A DNA stretch of 64,000 nucleotides from Cristatella mucedo (GCA_009760855.2 WPIO01000011.1:2208501-2272500), one strand, 5' to 3'. Shown: positions 34,211-46,337, counted from the stretch's first letter. Made by a program: numbers and translations. Notes: generated by a model from the letters alone, not told the origin.

Positions 34211-34526
34211 AGCCGATCTAGTAGAGCCGATCTAGTAGAGCCGATCTAGTAGAGCCGATCTAGTAGAGCCGATCCAGTAGGGCCGATCTAGTAGAGCCGA
34301 TCTAGTAGTGCCAATCTAGTAGAGCCGATCTAGTAGAGCCGATCCAGTAGAACCGATCTAGTAGAGCCAATCTAGCAGAGTCGATCTAGGAGAGCCGATA
34401 CAGTAGAGTCGATCTAGTAGTGCCAATCTAGCAGAGTCGATCTAGGAGAGCCGATATAGTAGAGTCGATCTAGTAGTGCCAATCTAGTAGAGCCGATCTA
34501 GTAGAGCCGATCTTGTAGAGCCGATC
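34211..34526 (+). repeat. 14-bp tandem satellite, 22.6 units in perfect register
   Basis: Consensus unit AGCCGATCTAGTAG. Every unit is exactly 14 bases with substitutions only. From 34365 to 34490 the variants are arranged in a 56-bp (four-unit) higher-order pattern seen twice, plus the first unit of a third repeat. Not related to the LINE or SINE families. Confidence 0.95.
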
Positions 34527-35804
34527 GAAGACTGGGCTACTGCTTTACGAGATGATTGCTTGCAGTGCTCCACTACTGCTGGAGCTTCGAAGTGACGCGG
34601 GCTTATTGCTGTCAAGCCGGCGCTCTGAAAGTACCTTCCAAGTAAAGCTGCCAGTGTGAGCAGTGTGTGAGTAGTGTGACTAGTGCAGGCCAGTGGTCCC
34701 CAGTAATACCAGCTCATCTGCTGTGTATAGCGGCCAGTACGACTGGCAGTACTTGCCAGTACTTGGCTTCCTGTTCTGTGTCGAACAGTTAGGATGTGCA
34801 TGCAAGTGTAGGTTGGCTATGACACGCGTGACAAACGTGCTCCTTATTCTGTTATTAGGTACGTAAGTCTTAAGAACTGAATTGCTCATGCTGCTACCAC
34901 CGAAGAAGGCCTTACAAAAAAGGCGATATTGGGAAAGAGCAGTAAATATGTAATATATTTATCAGCCTGCACGCCATCAGGCATGATAAGGTCGTGAACA
35001 AAGTCCGGTGCTCGGTGCTTGACTAGTACCGCAGTACCTGGCTGACCATAGACAGAAATAGCAAACTTTACTACCCACGAGAACCAGATAAAAATGTGCC
35101 GCTTTTAATCTCTTACAAAACCGCATACATACTTGAGTGTGGAATTTATCATGCCTACTAACCCTGCAATGTTAGGAACTGCTGTGGCTCTTGCACTCGA
35201 GTCCTTTGCCGTAAGCAGAGCGTCCGCGACGAGTGCAGTCCTTTCCTACGCCTAGCAAATGCTAGTGGAGCTAGCTCGTCGAAGTACAAGCTACCGAGTC
35301 TTGGTGCGAGAACGTATTCCGACGGTAGCATAGCAATAGATGGCAATAAAGAGTGGCCATGTTTCAATCAAGTAGACGACTATGTCGTCATTAATGTAGA
35401 TCAGACTATGCCATAGCCACTGAGAGGCAAGAGTATACAGCACCAACCATGGCCTACGAATCCCGTACAGCTCGAAGCACAAAGTAGCAGAGCTGACTGG
35501 CTTGAAGCCCAGATTGCAACTAAGAATTTTGAAGCCCGTAGCACGTCTGGCCAACCACGTCTTGAAATGGGATTTTACAAAACCCACACGTAGAGTATGA
35601 CACATCTGCTTCGCAATCGCTAAAGTTGAGGAGCGGCTAAGAATTTCAAGCACTTTCCTAATTTGACTGCTTTAGCATGCATACGGTTCACAATTCCCGC
35701 CTTAAAATTAGGCCATTCTAAGCCGGAATTGTAACATAAGCCGAGCATATCCATCTGTGATACATGTAAACGTTCTGCTTCTCCACCGTCTGCTAGGCTC
35801 TGAC
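34527..35804. other. No gene recognised
   Basis: Short open frames only; a 120-codon - strand frame at 35291-35653 has hydrophobic runs but no recognisable domain. Confidence 0.4.
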
Positions 35805-35880
35805 ATTAAGAATAGTAATAAGACATTTGCATAGCGCCCTCAAGGAACTGAATCTCTTTCTTGACACTTTACAGATGATG
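35805..35880 (-). mobile_element. L2-A-like 3' end remnant
   Basis: TAATAAGACATTTGCATAGCGCC, CTGAATCTCTTTCTTGACAC: a decayed antisense LINE hairpin. Confidence 0.5.
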
Positions 35881-36821
35881 TATAAAAACCATTACCAAAT
35901 GATTGGTGGTAACATCCGCAAGCAATTACACAGAGGATTAGCACACTCCTTACTAGCTGTTGTTGTAGCCGTCTTGTCTTCATCTTCATCACCGACAGAA
36001 GGCGTCTCAGCAACCAGCTGGGCTTTAATGCATCGTCTGAAGCCATGTCTTTTCCGACGCTCTCAGGTCATATGAGCTGCCAGAGGGGCTGTCAGGGGGG
36101 AGGAGGCAGTTGAGTAACTCACTGGTCAGACTGGCCACTGCAGATGTGAGGATCCTCTACTCGGCATTGCAAGTCGGTACGGTTCTGCTGAGTGCTTTCC
36201 ATTAGGAAATGGCGTTCGCTAGCCTGGGCTGGGCTCATGCCAGGCTGGAACTGGCAGTACTATGTATCGTTCACCCTTTACAGGCTCCTATTACCCACCC
36301 TGCAGAGGATGATTCACTTAGTTACTTCCGGTTTCTTTAGCCACCTACGACGAATGACAAGCTAAACGAATGAGCCGAGGCCATCGGGCACTAGTCGGAG
36401 GGGGAGGGACTTTGAAGGCTGCTTGGAAGCCGGCGTGGCATCGTCGTGTAACTTGCCCATCCATACCGTACCATACAGTACGGTGGCCGGGATTGCAAAG
36501 ATCCTCTGGTGAGCTAACGCTCCAAGGCTATGGCAACTCGCGGGATTTTCCTTACCATTGACTGGTCAATGGCTTCTCGTCCGCACCGCATCTCACAGGA
36601 ACTTTCGACGATGCCCCACCCACTGTGGCTCGATAAGACTTTGAGCTGGGCATATTATAATGAAGCAGTCTCGAAGTCTAGGTCCGGCAGCATGCCGGAT
36701 GTGAAATGGAGTAAGCTACAGAGTGTTTAAGAAATATCCCCTTGGATAGGGGACCTCGGACAGGGAGACATTGTAGACTGGCTAATTTAAACTTCGTGTA
36801 TATATCCGAAGAAAAAATATA

Positions 36822-36978
36822 GAATTCATTTGTATATCACCCTAGGAGAACTTAATCTCTATTAGGCACTTCACATGTACCACGGGCTCAAGCCCTCGAC
36901 CTCGGCCGTCAAATACAGTCAGTCACCTTGACCTCGGTCGGGCAAGCATGTTAACCACTGGGCCAAAGCAGCACGGTA
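36822..36978 (-). mobile_element. SINE-A copy, long-head form
   Basis: The - strand has box A (AGTGGTTAACATGCTTGCCC), the extra GGTCAAGGTGACTGACTGTA segment, box B (GTCGAGGGCTTGAGCCC) and the 3' hairpin ending AATGAATTC. Confidence 0.8.
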
Positions 36979-37125
36979 AAGAAGAAAAGCCCTAAAGACT
37001 TGATCAGCTCAGAACCTTATCATCGCCTCTTAGTGTGAAGAGAAAGATTGTTTGGTGCTATCTCAAGAAGGTTACCTACATTTTTACTGGGAAACGGTCA
37101 CATAGAGCTAGCGATTCAGAAAACA

Positions 37126-37288
37126 TAATTCATATGGGTAGCGCCCTAAGAGAAGTTAATCTCTATTCAGGCTCCTTGCGTGTGCCACGGGGCTCAAGCC
37201 AGCGACCTCGGTAATCAACTGCGTTCACTTTGACCTACGTCGGGCGAGCGCCTTAACCACTGGCCCAAAACCAGGGCAGCACAAGGCT
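37126..37288 (-). mobile_element. SINE-A copy, long-head form
   Basis: The - strand has box A (AGTGGTTAAGGCGCTCGCCC), a GTCAAAGTGAACGCAGTTGA insert, box B (GTCGCTGGCTTGAGCCC) and the hairpin GAGATTAACTTCTC..GGGCGC. Confidence 0.8.
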
Positions 37289-38293
37289 GGAATCCTAGGA
37301 CATGCGGGATGCATAGGTCGTGCTAGCTCAATTTGGAATGCCGTTAGAAATGCTTTGGTCAATCGCGGCATGGTGTGGCACGACCTTGATAATAATGTCT
37401 GCTGCTCAGCTCTCCATAAGACGACGCAGACTGCCCTGGCTCATTTCTTCGTGCCTAGCAAGTCGGGAGGGGGCATGGATGAAAGAGCACTACGAGTAGT
37501 TCAAAATGAGGCTCATTAACTGCCATTTTACTACTGCCTGAAACCGCCAGAGGCAGGCATCCCTCTGGAATTTGGCATTTCTTAGATGGTCCTGGGTAAT
37601 GCAGCGAACGGTACCAGTGAATCGTATGCATAATTTTCTATGTTATTCCCCTTGTTGGTAGATGCTAACGATAGGGGAAGCAATGCACCGCCGCCGGCGT
37701 TGAAGCGTGCTCTCAAAGTATGCTCGGAAGTCGGGGTATTTTTTAATTAATTAATGCAATCTGAACCGTTTCTTGCAGAGCCAGAGCAGAGAAAGCAGAG
37801 CTCGGACGCTTACTTTTTTTTTTGGGATCAATTTCACGATGGGTGGACTGTCTGCAGCACTCGCACCATTCTTACCGGCCGGCACCCAGGGCGCCGAGTC
37901 GCTTGCAGTATGTGGAATGCATGCACTACCAGGTTGCTGGGGGCGCTAGAGTTTTCCCGAGGCCAGCATTCCTCCCAGTTCTCTCTCCCGATCGGGAGAG
38001 CGAGAGAGCGAAAACGATATGTCTTTAGACGTCCATCCCTTTCCTACCAAAGCAGCGAGCTGCAAATGAAATGCAAATCACTGAAGAAGGATAGTCAGCG
38101 CTATCGTACTTTTGTTGATTGTCATTCTATATCAATTTGTGCATACCTAGCTGGAAGCATGCTAGAGGTCAAATGCCTCTTCAAGCGTAGACTGCGATTT
38201 GTTTGATGTAATTGCAACCACTCAATGTATGCCGTTGTTTACAATGTGTCATAAAACATGAACTTGCCAAGGGCATACCGATCAAGATCACTT

Positions 38294-38658
38294 ACGATAT
38301 CAACAAATACTGATTCCGATGACCACCGTTCTGCATGGGCTACGAAGCCATTGTCAGCGCTGGTTCTGCAAATCATGGAACCGTTGCTGAGAACTGCCTT
38401 CTTATCCCGTACAGCAGCTACAGAAGAAGAAAAAGAGTGGAAGGTCTTCCCAGCGCGACCTGCATCTTCTTCCGGGCACATTCTTTGTAGCACTGGCTGC
38501 AAAAAAAAATAGAATTTTACGAGATATCCAAAAACGTTCAAAGCCACGAGCAGCACTCCCCCTAAAAAAGCTCCCAAGGTCACAAGTATGGTTATGCACA
38601 AGCTCGCTTGTGTATTTGTGCTTGAGTATTTCAAATCTAGCATCAGACGCCGTTCTCT
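38294..38658 (-). CDS. Possible exon with a membrane segment (weak)
   Basis: An open - strand frame (total 144 codons, 38239-38673) contains a hydrophobic stretch, CITILVTLGAFLGGVLLVAL then NVFGYLVKFYFFL, long enough for one or two membrane helices, followed by a polar region. A consensus donor GTAAGT occurs in it at 38295-38290 and a CTGCAG acceptor at 38662-38657. I do not recognise the protein. It could be one exon of an unknown membrane protein on the - strand, or a chance frame. Confidence 0.2.
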
Positions 38659-38796
38659 GCAGCCGTGACGCATCTGTCCAGATATTTAGCCGCGTGATCT
38701 AACAGTGCCGTAATCCGTGTACGAATGGAAGGGCAGTGGCCTAAAGCAACGATCTCGTTGAGATACTGCCACATAATTTCACGGAAATCTAAGCTT

Positions 38797-39049
38797 AGTG
38801 GGTCCCTGTGATTCGTCCTTGATGTGCTTATGCGTGCTGACACTGTGCATGCTGCCACTAACCACACTTGCATGCTGACCCTGTGCATGTCACCCCTAAC
38901 CATATTATTCATTTCGTTTGTTTTTCAAGCATGATTTTACTTACCATTCCATTGCATTTCACTTTACAGCAAATGTAAAGCGCCTAGAGAGAGATTGAGT
39001 TCTCTGCGTGCGCTTTATCAAGTGAATTATTATTATTATTATTATTATT
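38797..39049 (+). mobile_element. L2-A LINE 3' end
   Basis: Starts at TAGTGGGTCCCTGTGATTCG, then the full 3' untranslated part, hairpin and a long ATT tail. Very close in sequence to the tail at 12455-12716, suggesting a relatively young copy. Confidence 0.9.
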
Positions 39050-40178
39050 GAGAGCACCCTGTGCTTCCAAGCCATGGTTTTGACCCTGCCTTCAAGGTCG
39101 ACGTAAAATTAATGTTTCTCAGACGGTCAATAAAATATTATCATAAGGATTTCAAATACCGAGACTGCTAATACACCAATGATCTCGGTGCAGAACATTA
39201 CAGCACGTCTGGTGATATGTTGACTTGATGAGCATCTAGGCACTCTAGCTGCCTTTATGGCTACTGTACAATGCACAGAAAGTTGGTCAAAATGTCCGGG
39301 TCCTGTGCTCTACACCAGACACCATAGAATACACATGCCGCAGTAAGGCATCTCATTCGGGAATGGTATGGGTATCAGTAGACCTACAAGGCTCACTGCA
39401 TCGAGAGGATCCGCTACTGGCCAGTGCAGTGAGTCCTCGAGGGGTCAAGGGCAGGCTCACTTTATGAATTTTCATGCTAGTTACGTGCCGATCTGTCGCA
39501 GCTTAGCTTCTACAATAAAAACACAAAGGCCACAGTTACTTATGCTCACTTCCCGAAGCTCTGAAATTTGAACACCACCTCTCCAAGCAAGATTGTTTTC
39601 AAGACAGATTTTCCAGCGTAAATATATTTTATCTTGCCACAACTTGAATCTCCGGCTGACAGACAGACAGACAGCTCGTCACCCACGTGCATAGCAGCCT
39701 GTCAGCCTGCACCTGAACAAACCGCCAGCAGCACCGAAACTGGCCACAGCTGCCTTTTAAAAAGATCTGCAGCTGCGTCCGGGGCTGATAAGAAAAAGGC
39801 ATCTCTGCGTCTCTGGCTGATTCTTGTTCCCCTGCATTTATTGCTCTGGCATTAGTGGAGGTAGCATTAGAGAGTAGCTCCTCAAAATAGAGCATCAGCA
39901 ACTACTACAAAGATCAAGCGACAGGAAGAGAGAGCACATAAGCCGGCGTTGCATACGTATGACTGTTGGAAGTAATAAGCACGGAGAACTGGCTTTCGTT
40001 TGAAAAGACGTTTGCCACTCCGTCAAATGTTATATGCATGCATCCGAGATCACACTCATCAATGCATGTTTACCTATGATCATCGCAGTCTCATTGCTGG
40101 TACGTGCATTGGTAACTCAAAGCCTGCTTGCACATTTTGTACACAGCTATGGGCAAATGAGTTCGAGGGATGGAGTTC
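39050..40178. other. No gene recognised
   Basis: Contains a short ACAG repeat (39658-39674). No recognisable coding sequence. Confidence 0.4.
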
Positions 40179-40209
40179 GAGAGGGAGAGAGAGAGGAGGA
40201 GAGAGAGAT

Positions 40210-40276
<67 letters not shown>
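40179..40276 (+). repeat. GA/GATA microsatellite
   Basis: (GA)n with a (GATA)5 core at about 40239-40260. Confidence 0.95.
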
Positions 40277-40614
40277 AGAAGTAAAAAGAAAAGAAGAAGC
40301 AGCTCAATAATATTGAGCACAATGTATAGCTGAGCCATGTGGTACTTATCATATGCTGTACATTGCTTTCATTGTAAGACACGCGACAAATCTAGCGATT
40401 ATCTTCTGATCATTTATTTAACGCCGTGGATGGTGATAAGCAGCACAGTCTTTATCCGAAAAGTCGCCACGAAAGAACTATTTTGGTAACAACAATTGAT
40501 CCGTAATGTACGTCGGCTGTCAACTGTGTTTGCCTCTCTGCCATGTCAAATTTAATCCATTGTTAATTTAGACATGTGTGGCTTTATATACGTTGATATA
40601 TTAATATGAATAGT

Positions 40615-40672
40615 AATAATAAGACATTCGTATAGTAACCTAAGAGAACTAAATCTCTTCCTGGGCTATTCG
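40615..40672 (-). mobile_element. SINE-A/L2-A tail remnant
   Basis: ACATTCGTATAGTAACCTAAG, GAACTAAATCTCTTCCTGGG: an antisense hairpin remnant only. Confidence 0.4.
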
Positions 40673-41334
40673 GATAAGCTACGAAAAAATAACTATATAT
40701 ATGTATCTCCATTTACAACTCGACTGAAAACAATTTGGACGTTATGCTGAAGGAATGAATGAATTCTCATCCGTGACAAGTAAATATCGTTTTGAAATTT
40801 CCGGTCAACTAATCTGTAATGCCATTGAAGGCTTTTTATTTGTATCAGTAGTGTAAAAAGCTGCGTGTTAAAAACTTAATGGCAACCTATGGCAAAGTCG
40901 TAGCCGTGGAAGACTTTGATCCAGTGCGAAAAATGATTGCATAGCTATGAATGCTTTGCTGGTGAGATTTACTGTCAGTTGGCAGTTTATTTGAGGTACC
41001 TCCTTGTGTAGCTGTCCTAAACTCAGCGATGGAAGTGGTTGTCAAATATTTTTTTTCAAAAAGTTCTCCACTGCGATGCCTCTCCATCCAACCCTCTAAG
41101 CGTGGTTTGTCATAGGCAATGGCAACTGTGGTAGCAATGCTGCTGCAAAAATGGTTGCAGCTGCAGTGACCTCAGCCAAGTCTCACCAGTGGCAGGCAGT
41201 AACAGCAGCAGCAGCAGTGCAAAACTGCATCGTGAAGCAGAAATGGCAGCAACAGCAGCTCCAAGCAGAAGCAACAGAAGCACGCCACTCCACTCTGAGC
41301 AAGAGTGCTTGCTGGCCTACGATCTGGCCTGTGC

Positions 41335-43265
41335 AATCAGGTGCTTACAGCTGGTGCAAAACTCTGCAGCTAGGCTTGTCTGTCGTGAGCGTCGTAGTTG
41401 CTAGATCACACCACTTCTCGCCGACCTGCACTGGCTAACAGTCAAGCGACGGATTGACTTCAAGGTTTTGTCACTGACTTTTTGGTCCCTAATGTAATGT
41501 AATGTATCTTCGTCTGTAACTCCACAAAGCCATAAAGACTATGTGGGTGTTACCCAGGAGAGTTTAGTATAGCGCACTCACAGCCTAAGCGGCTTTCGGT
41601 ACACATTCGGTTGCCAACAGACTTCGTCTCACGCAACAAAGAAAAAGTGGGAAGCATAGCAGAGTCAGGAGAGCAGTTGAAGTAGAGAGTAGCATGGAAG
41701 TAGCAACTCAGGACCGCTAAAAAGGATGAACCACAGTCGGCAGCAGGAGAGTAGTTGTCGTTGCGTAAGAAGATTGGAAGCGAGTTCCACAGTATAAGAC
41801 TTGCATAGCTAAAGCTTCTGTCGCTAGCGGTCTTTAAGCAGAGGAATGGAACAGCTAATTCATTGTCCATACAGGAGCTGATGGCGTGAAGAGGCTGAAC
41901 TGGTGCAGCAGTTCAGCTAAGTATGAAGGAGCCAAGCCGTGGCGGGCCTTGTCGGTCAGCGTAAGAACATTGCTCTGTATCCGTTGCTCAACTGGCAACC
42001 ATCCTAGCTCCTTCAGCAAAGGAGACACGTGCTCAAACCGCGGGGACTTGAAGACCAGCCTTGCAGCCATATTCATTGTCCGCTGTAGTGGCATTATAGC
42101 TTTCTTTGGCAGCCCAGCCAAAAGGGAATTACTATAATCAAGCCGAGACAGAACTAGAGAGCTAGTTTAATTTTTTACAAGCCACTGTGGGAGACAGCTC
42201 CTTTAGCAAAGGAGACACGTGCTCAAACCTCTGGGACTGGAAGACTAGCCTTGCAGCCATATTTATATCCAGCTGCAGTAGCCTAGTTGCTTTCTTTGGC
42301 AGCCCAGCCAAAAGGGAATTACAATAATCAAGCCGAGACGGAATTTAGGAGCTCGTTACATTTTTTGCAAGCCACAATGGAAGACAGGTCCTAATTTTAG
42401 ATAGGGATCGGACGTGATGGCTTGCTGTAGAAGCAGTCTTCTGAGTGAAGCTTTTAAAATTGAGGCAGCTGTCTAAAACGACACCTAAATTTCGAGCACG
42501 TGGTGATGGTCGAACAACCGCATCACCTATTTGAAAAGCAAAGCCTTTTAATCCAGCCACATGCTTAGGGTGTCCTATGAGCAGCAGTTCGGTTTTATCG
42601 TCATTTAGTTTCAAGAAGTTTTCCGACATCCAGGATCGAATGTCGGCAAGGCAAGCATTCAGCTTATCAGTTGCTGCAGTAGATTCTGACGGTTTGAATG
42701 GTAAATACAGCTGAGTATCGTCAGCATAAAAGTGATATCCTATTCCATGTGCCTTAATCACTTTTCCCAGAGGTTCCATTCTTTGGCTCCAACCTACCTA
42801 TCAGATCTTCTCCCCCACCAGGCCAAGCATCGCACCACCCGCTTTTCGGAATCTAACAGTTTACCTGTACCTCGTACAAACCTCAAGTCCTTTGGAGACC
42901 ATGCGTTTAGTTCGTATGCTCCCAAAGTCTGGAACTCACTCCCGACTTTCGTCATGACATCCCTCGACTTGACCACATTTAAAAAGAACTTAACTTGCAT
43001 CTTTTTGTGACAGCATTTCGTGGGTTCCAGTGATTTGTCCTTTATGTGCTTATGCGCGCTGACACTGTTGCATGCTGCCACTACTCGCACTTGCATGGTG
43101 ATCCTGTGCATGGCACCCCTAACCATGTTATTCGTGTTGTTTATCAAGTATGACACCACTCACCGTTCAACCACGTTTCCCTTTGCAACAAATGTAAAGC
43201 GCCTAGAAAGAGATTGAGTGCCCTGAGGGCGCTTTATCAAGTGCATTATTATTATTATTGTTGTT
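41335..43265 (+). mobile_element. L2-A LINE interrupted by an antisense L2-B
   Basis: 41335-41488 carries [19 protein letters not shown] and [23 protein letters not shown]. 42775-43265 resumes with [40 protein letters not shown], the 3' untranslated part, hairpin and ATT/GTT tail. The join falls inside the SLTFRSLHS segment, so the two parts were one element before the L2-B insertion. Confidence 0.9.
41489..42774 (-). mobile_element. L2-B LINE, 5' truncated, inserted in L2-A
   Basis: The - strand begins mid reverse transcriptase: [20 protein letters not shown] followed by TQLYLPFKPSES, an open frame of 144 codons at 42345-42779 (with RARNLGVVLDSCLNFKSF). After a disrupted stretch come MNMAARLVFKSPRFEHVSPLL, LGWLPVEQRIQSNVL and FLCLKTASDRSFSYASLILW. 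The 3' end has AGGAGAGTTTAGTATAGCGCAC on the + strand and closes with TAATGTAATGTAATGTAT. A 190-bp tandem duplication lies inside (about 41985-42360). Confidence 0.9.
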
Positions 43266-43269
43266 GTTG

Positions 43270-45637
43270 TCCCCAAGCAGCTGCAGCACGAGCAGCAGGC
43301 AGGCGGCAGTAGCAATGGCTGTAGCTAGCTCATGGCCCATGGCTGCGTTCATCAGTGATTAGGACATTTCCTTCTTGTTCGGCATGTTGTTCATTGCAAT
43401 ATGATAGTACTGTTTTTAATGCACAGGATGCCAGCTTGCTCTCTTGCCCCTGGGTCTGGGTAAGGGGATCCGGCAGGGGATCTGGGCAGGCCCAGAGCTG
43501 CCTGCCGCTACTTGACGATTCATGCCATGCTCGTTCAGTCGCTGGCGTGCCCAGCTGAGCAAGGCCTGAAGCGATACCTGATACCTAAATGAACGACGAC
43601 GTTCTTGGAAACTCAGCTTATTATCTGATATAGAATAGGCTGGCATCTGCACTGATAGTGCCTGCCGCAAGCAGTACCAGCAAAGGCAACGTCCTGATGC
43701 CTACTTGCTGATACCCCCTCATTAAGCCGAGTCGCACTGCTTGCAAGATGCTGGGTTGCAGCAGACAGTTGCAGCAGCTTGCTGCAGCAGGCAGAGCTGC
43801 TTGGTATTTTGTTGCTATTTGGTTCCTGATTGTGCCGCCAATGAAGTGCTAGCTAGCGCCTACAATAGTTAATCGCCTGGAGCCTTTGGCAACAAACTCT
43901 CAATGGGTGCGTCAGCTTATCTGAAGCTGGGGCACCAGGTCCAGAAGGCAACGAGCTGCAGCAGCAGCAGCAGTGGTAGCAGAGTGGCCGTGGCAGCAGC
44001 AGCAGCTGGGAGCAGCAGCGGTGGCTGCAGCGGCAGGTGGGAGCCAGCGACGTTGATGGGGCACTGGCTGCAACAGCTGCACTGGTTGCCCCTCCCACCA
44101 ACCGCTCCCCCTCTGCAAACTATTTGTGGCTCGCTCGAGAGTCCTGCCGTCGGCGGCTCCTGCCCAGAGAGCAGGAGGACAGGCAGTCCTCCTGTCCTCC
44201 TTGAGTTCCTGTACTCAAGCACCGATGAAAGCTTACCATGAGGCCAAGCCCAGAAGACCTCAGCCCGGAAGCGCAACACTTGGAAAAGAGCCGGTTTCAC
44301 ACAGTTGGCCTTGCACATACAACAGGAGCTATTTTACTACATTCCCCGGACAGAGCGCTCACAGTGTCTCTCTCTTGCTCTCCTTGATTCATATGCACTC
44401 CTGCCGGGTTGCATGCAGATGCATACCGAACACTAGGAGCCGAGTCTCTGACTCATTCATTTACTTAATTAGGACCAGTGTGCTCAGGCTCCTGCTTGGG
44501 CAGCAGCACTGGATTCCAAGTGCTCCTCGCTTGAATGCCACGTCAACTGCCTCACTACCTCACTCCTGCTGCCTCTGCCACCGCTGCTCTAGTAGTAGCA
44601 CTGTACTGTAGTGTTGCAAGTGCGGCCGCTGCCGCCTCTGCTGCTGCTGCTGCCACGGCTTCACGGCAGAGGCTTCCAGTGCCACCGCGGCTGCTGCTGC
44701 TGCCACTCCGCACTGCGCAATGCGGCATTGCCTCTGTGCACTCCGTTTGCACGGGAGCTCCGTCTGACAGCTAACGAAAGGGCATCGACTTCAATGCCAG
44801 AAGAGTCGCCCCTCCGTGGCTCTACCGATGGGTTGGCTAGCTCGACCAGCAAGCCTGGCCCGTGTACCTGGCGGCTACTACCAGCTGGCTGCTGGTTCAG
44901 GCACTGACTCCCTAAAGCTGCTAGTCAGCCGCTCGGCTCCCGACGCCAGCGACGCGACGCGAGCACCGACGGGGACCCCGAGCGAGGCAGACGGTTAGGC
45001 AAGCGATGAGTGATTGCCTGAATGACTGTGAACTGCCGGAACAGCTTGCAAGTTCATCCTGGCCGAGCAATAGAGAAATCATTAACCTGCTTTTTTTTTA
45101 AATATAGGCAGCCGAGCAGCTGTGTTGCATGCAGAATTTCATTGTTTTCCTAACTTAACATTGAGGTCTTGTGTCATTGGTTTCTGAAAAACAGGGGCCC
45201 TCCACAGGAAGCCGAGAAGCAGGCCGTTGCCAGCCAGGTGCTGTCCTTCTCACAGGTCGAGCGGCCAAAGAACGACGAGGCCCCGCGACTGCCGTCCCGC
45301 CAGCTGCAGCCGCCGGCTGCTGCCTCCGCCCACCTCCGATGACTGCTGATCAATGTGTGGCCGGCGGACAAGTGCTTTTGGACTCGATACAGCGTTGCTC
45401 AATCCGTTACAAGTGAGCAGGCCGCTGGCGATCACGCTGACTGCCTCTGCCCTCCTCTTGCCATCCCTTCGAACCATGTTCTTAGGTCGACTGTCGGTTC
45501 AGGTCTGGGCTTCAGACCAACGGAGTTGTTTTGTTTCGAGCTCAGCGTCTCAGCTGAGGCAGGCGCCGCGAGTGTCACAAACTGTCGCATCCAATATTGG
45601 ACAAAGTTTCATAGCCCGAGGCAAAGACATCGCTACC
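43270..45637. other. No gene recognised; CAG/CTG-rich
   Basis: Many short CAG, CTG and GCC runs give low-complexity Ser, Ala and Leu frames on both strands. Two small hairpins occur near 44168-44220 (arms AGGAGGACAG/CTGTCCTCCT and CTTGAGT/ACTCAAG). I see no domain. Confidence 0.4.
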
Positions 45638-45657
45638 AGGCATGTTCAGACATGCCT
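45638..45657. promoter_or_regulatory. Sequence matching the p53-family response element
   Basis: AGGCATGTTC followed directly by AGACATGCCT: two RRRCWWGYYY half-sites with no spacer, 20 of 20 positions matching the consensus. It also forms an 11-bp-arm hairpin. Function is not shown by the sequence; by composition such a match is expected only rarely in 64 kb. Confidence 0.4.
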
Positions 45658-46045
45658 GGTCCGGACGCTGAACAACTTTCAAGGTACATCGACATATGGT
45701 CGTTTGGCTGTTTTGAATAGACATCGGTCAAAATATGTGTGCTTTTACATGCGCGAGTTTCTGCGCCATTGCTGAGGTTACGAGTCAGCTGCCTGCTCCG
45801 ATGAGTATCATTCCACCAATTACCGATTCGTTGGCTGCAGTGAAGTTTTTCGAAGCTAGCTCGAGTGAACGCTCGTAGACGTTCTAGAAGTCCTGCAAAA
45901 TAATGTACTACTGCCGCCGTCACTGGCACTGCAGTGACAGCGGCACCGTCGGCCATTTTTTAAGAAGACTCGCTAGCGCCACCCGCAGCAGTTCATCTTA
46001 AAAGGCGACAGCATCTAGGAAGCACAGTCCAAGTGCTGTGAAGGA

Positions 46046-46095
46046 AGCAGGAGACACAGGAAGCAGGCAGTGCGGGAAGCACTGTGTCTCCTGCT
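46046..46095. repeat. Inverted repeat, 14-bp perfect arms
   Basis: AGCAGGAGACACAG (46046-46059) and its reverse complement (46082-46095), spacer 22 bases. Confidence 0.85.
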
Positions 46096-46337
46096 ATTTT
46101 GAAATGGCAAGATGCCGACCGTAGGCAGACGTTGTCAAGAGCCAACGAAATCTTGATCATGGCCTAATGCCATCGAGAACGACACAATGGCAGCAGCAGC
46201 AGCAGCTCACAGTCAAGAGCACTTTTAGGCTCCGAATTTCCTCTTCGAGCTGCAGGCTACCGTTGCACACAGTCTTTACGTGCATGCAGGTTAGTGTGTG
46301 CCATCCGAGGCCCAGCCAGATGCCGCTGGACAAGGTT

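Noticed and set aside
34211-34526. CRISPR array
   Set aside because: Units are contiguous 14-mers without spacers, in an animal genome.
35291-35653. 120-codon - strand frame with hydrophobic runs
   Set aside because: Expected several times by chance at this length; no homology recognised.
37754-38206. 150-codon + strand open frame
   Set aside because: Length is within chance for 64 kb and no domain or splice partner is seen.
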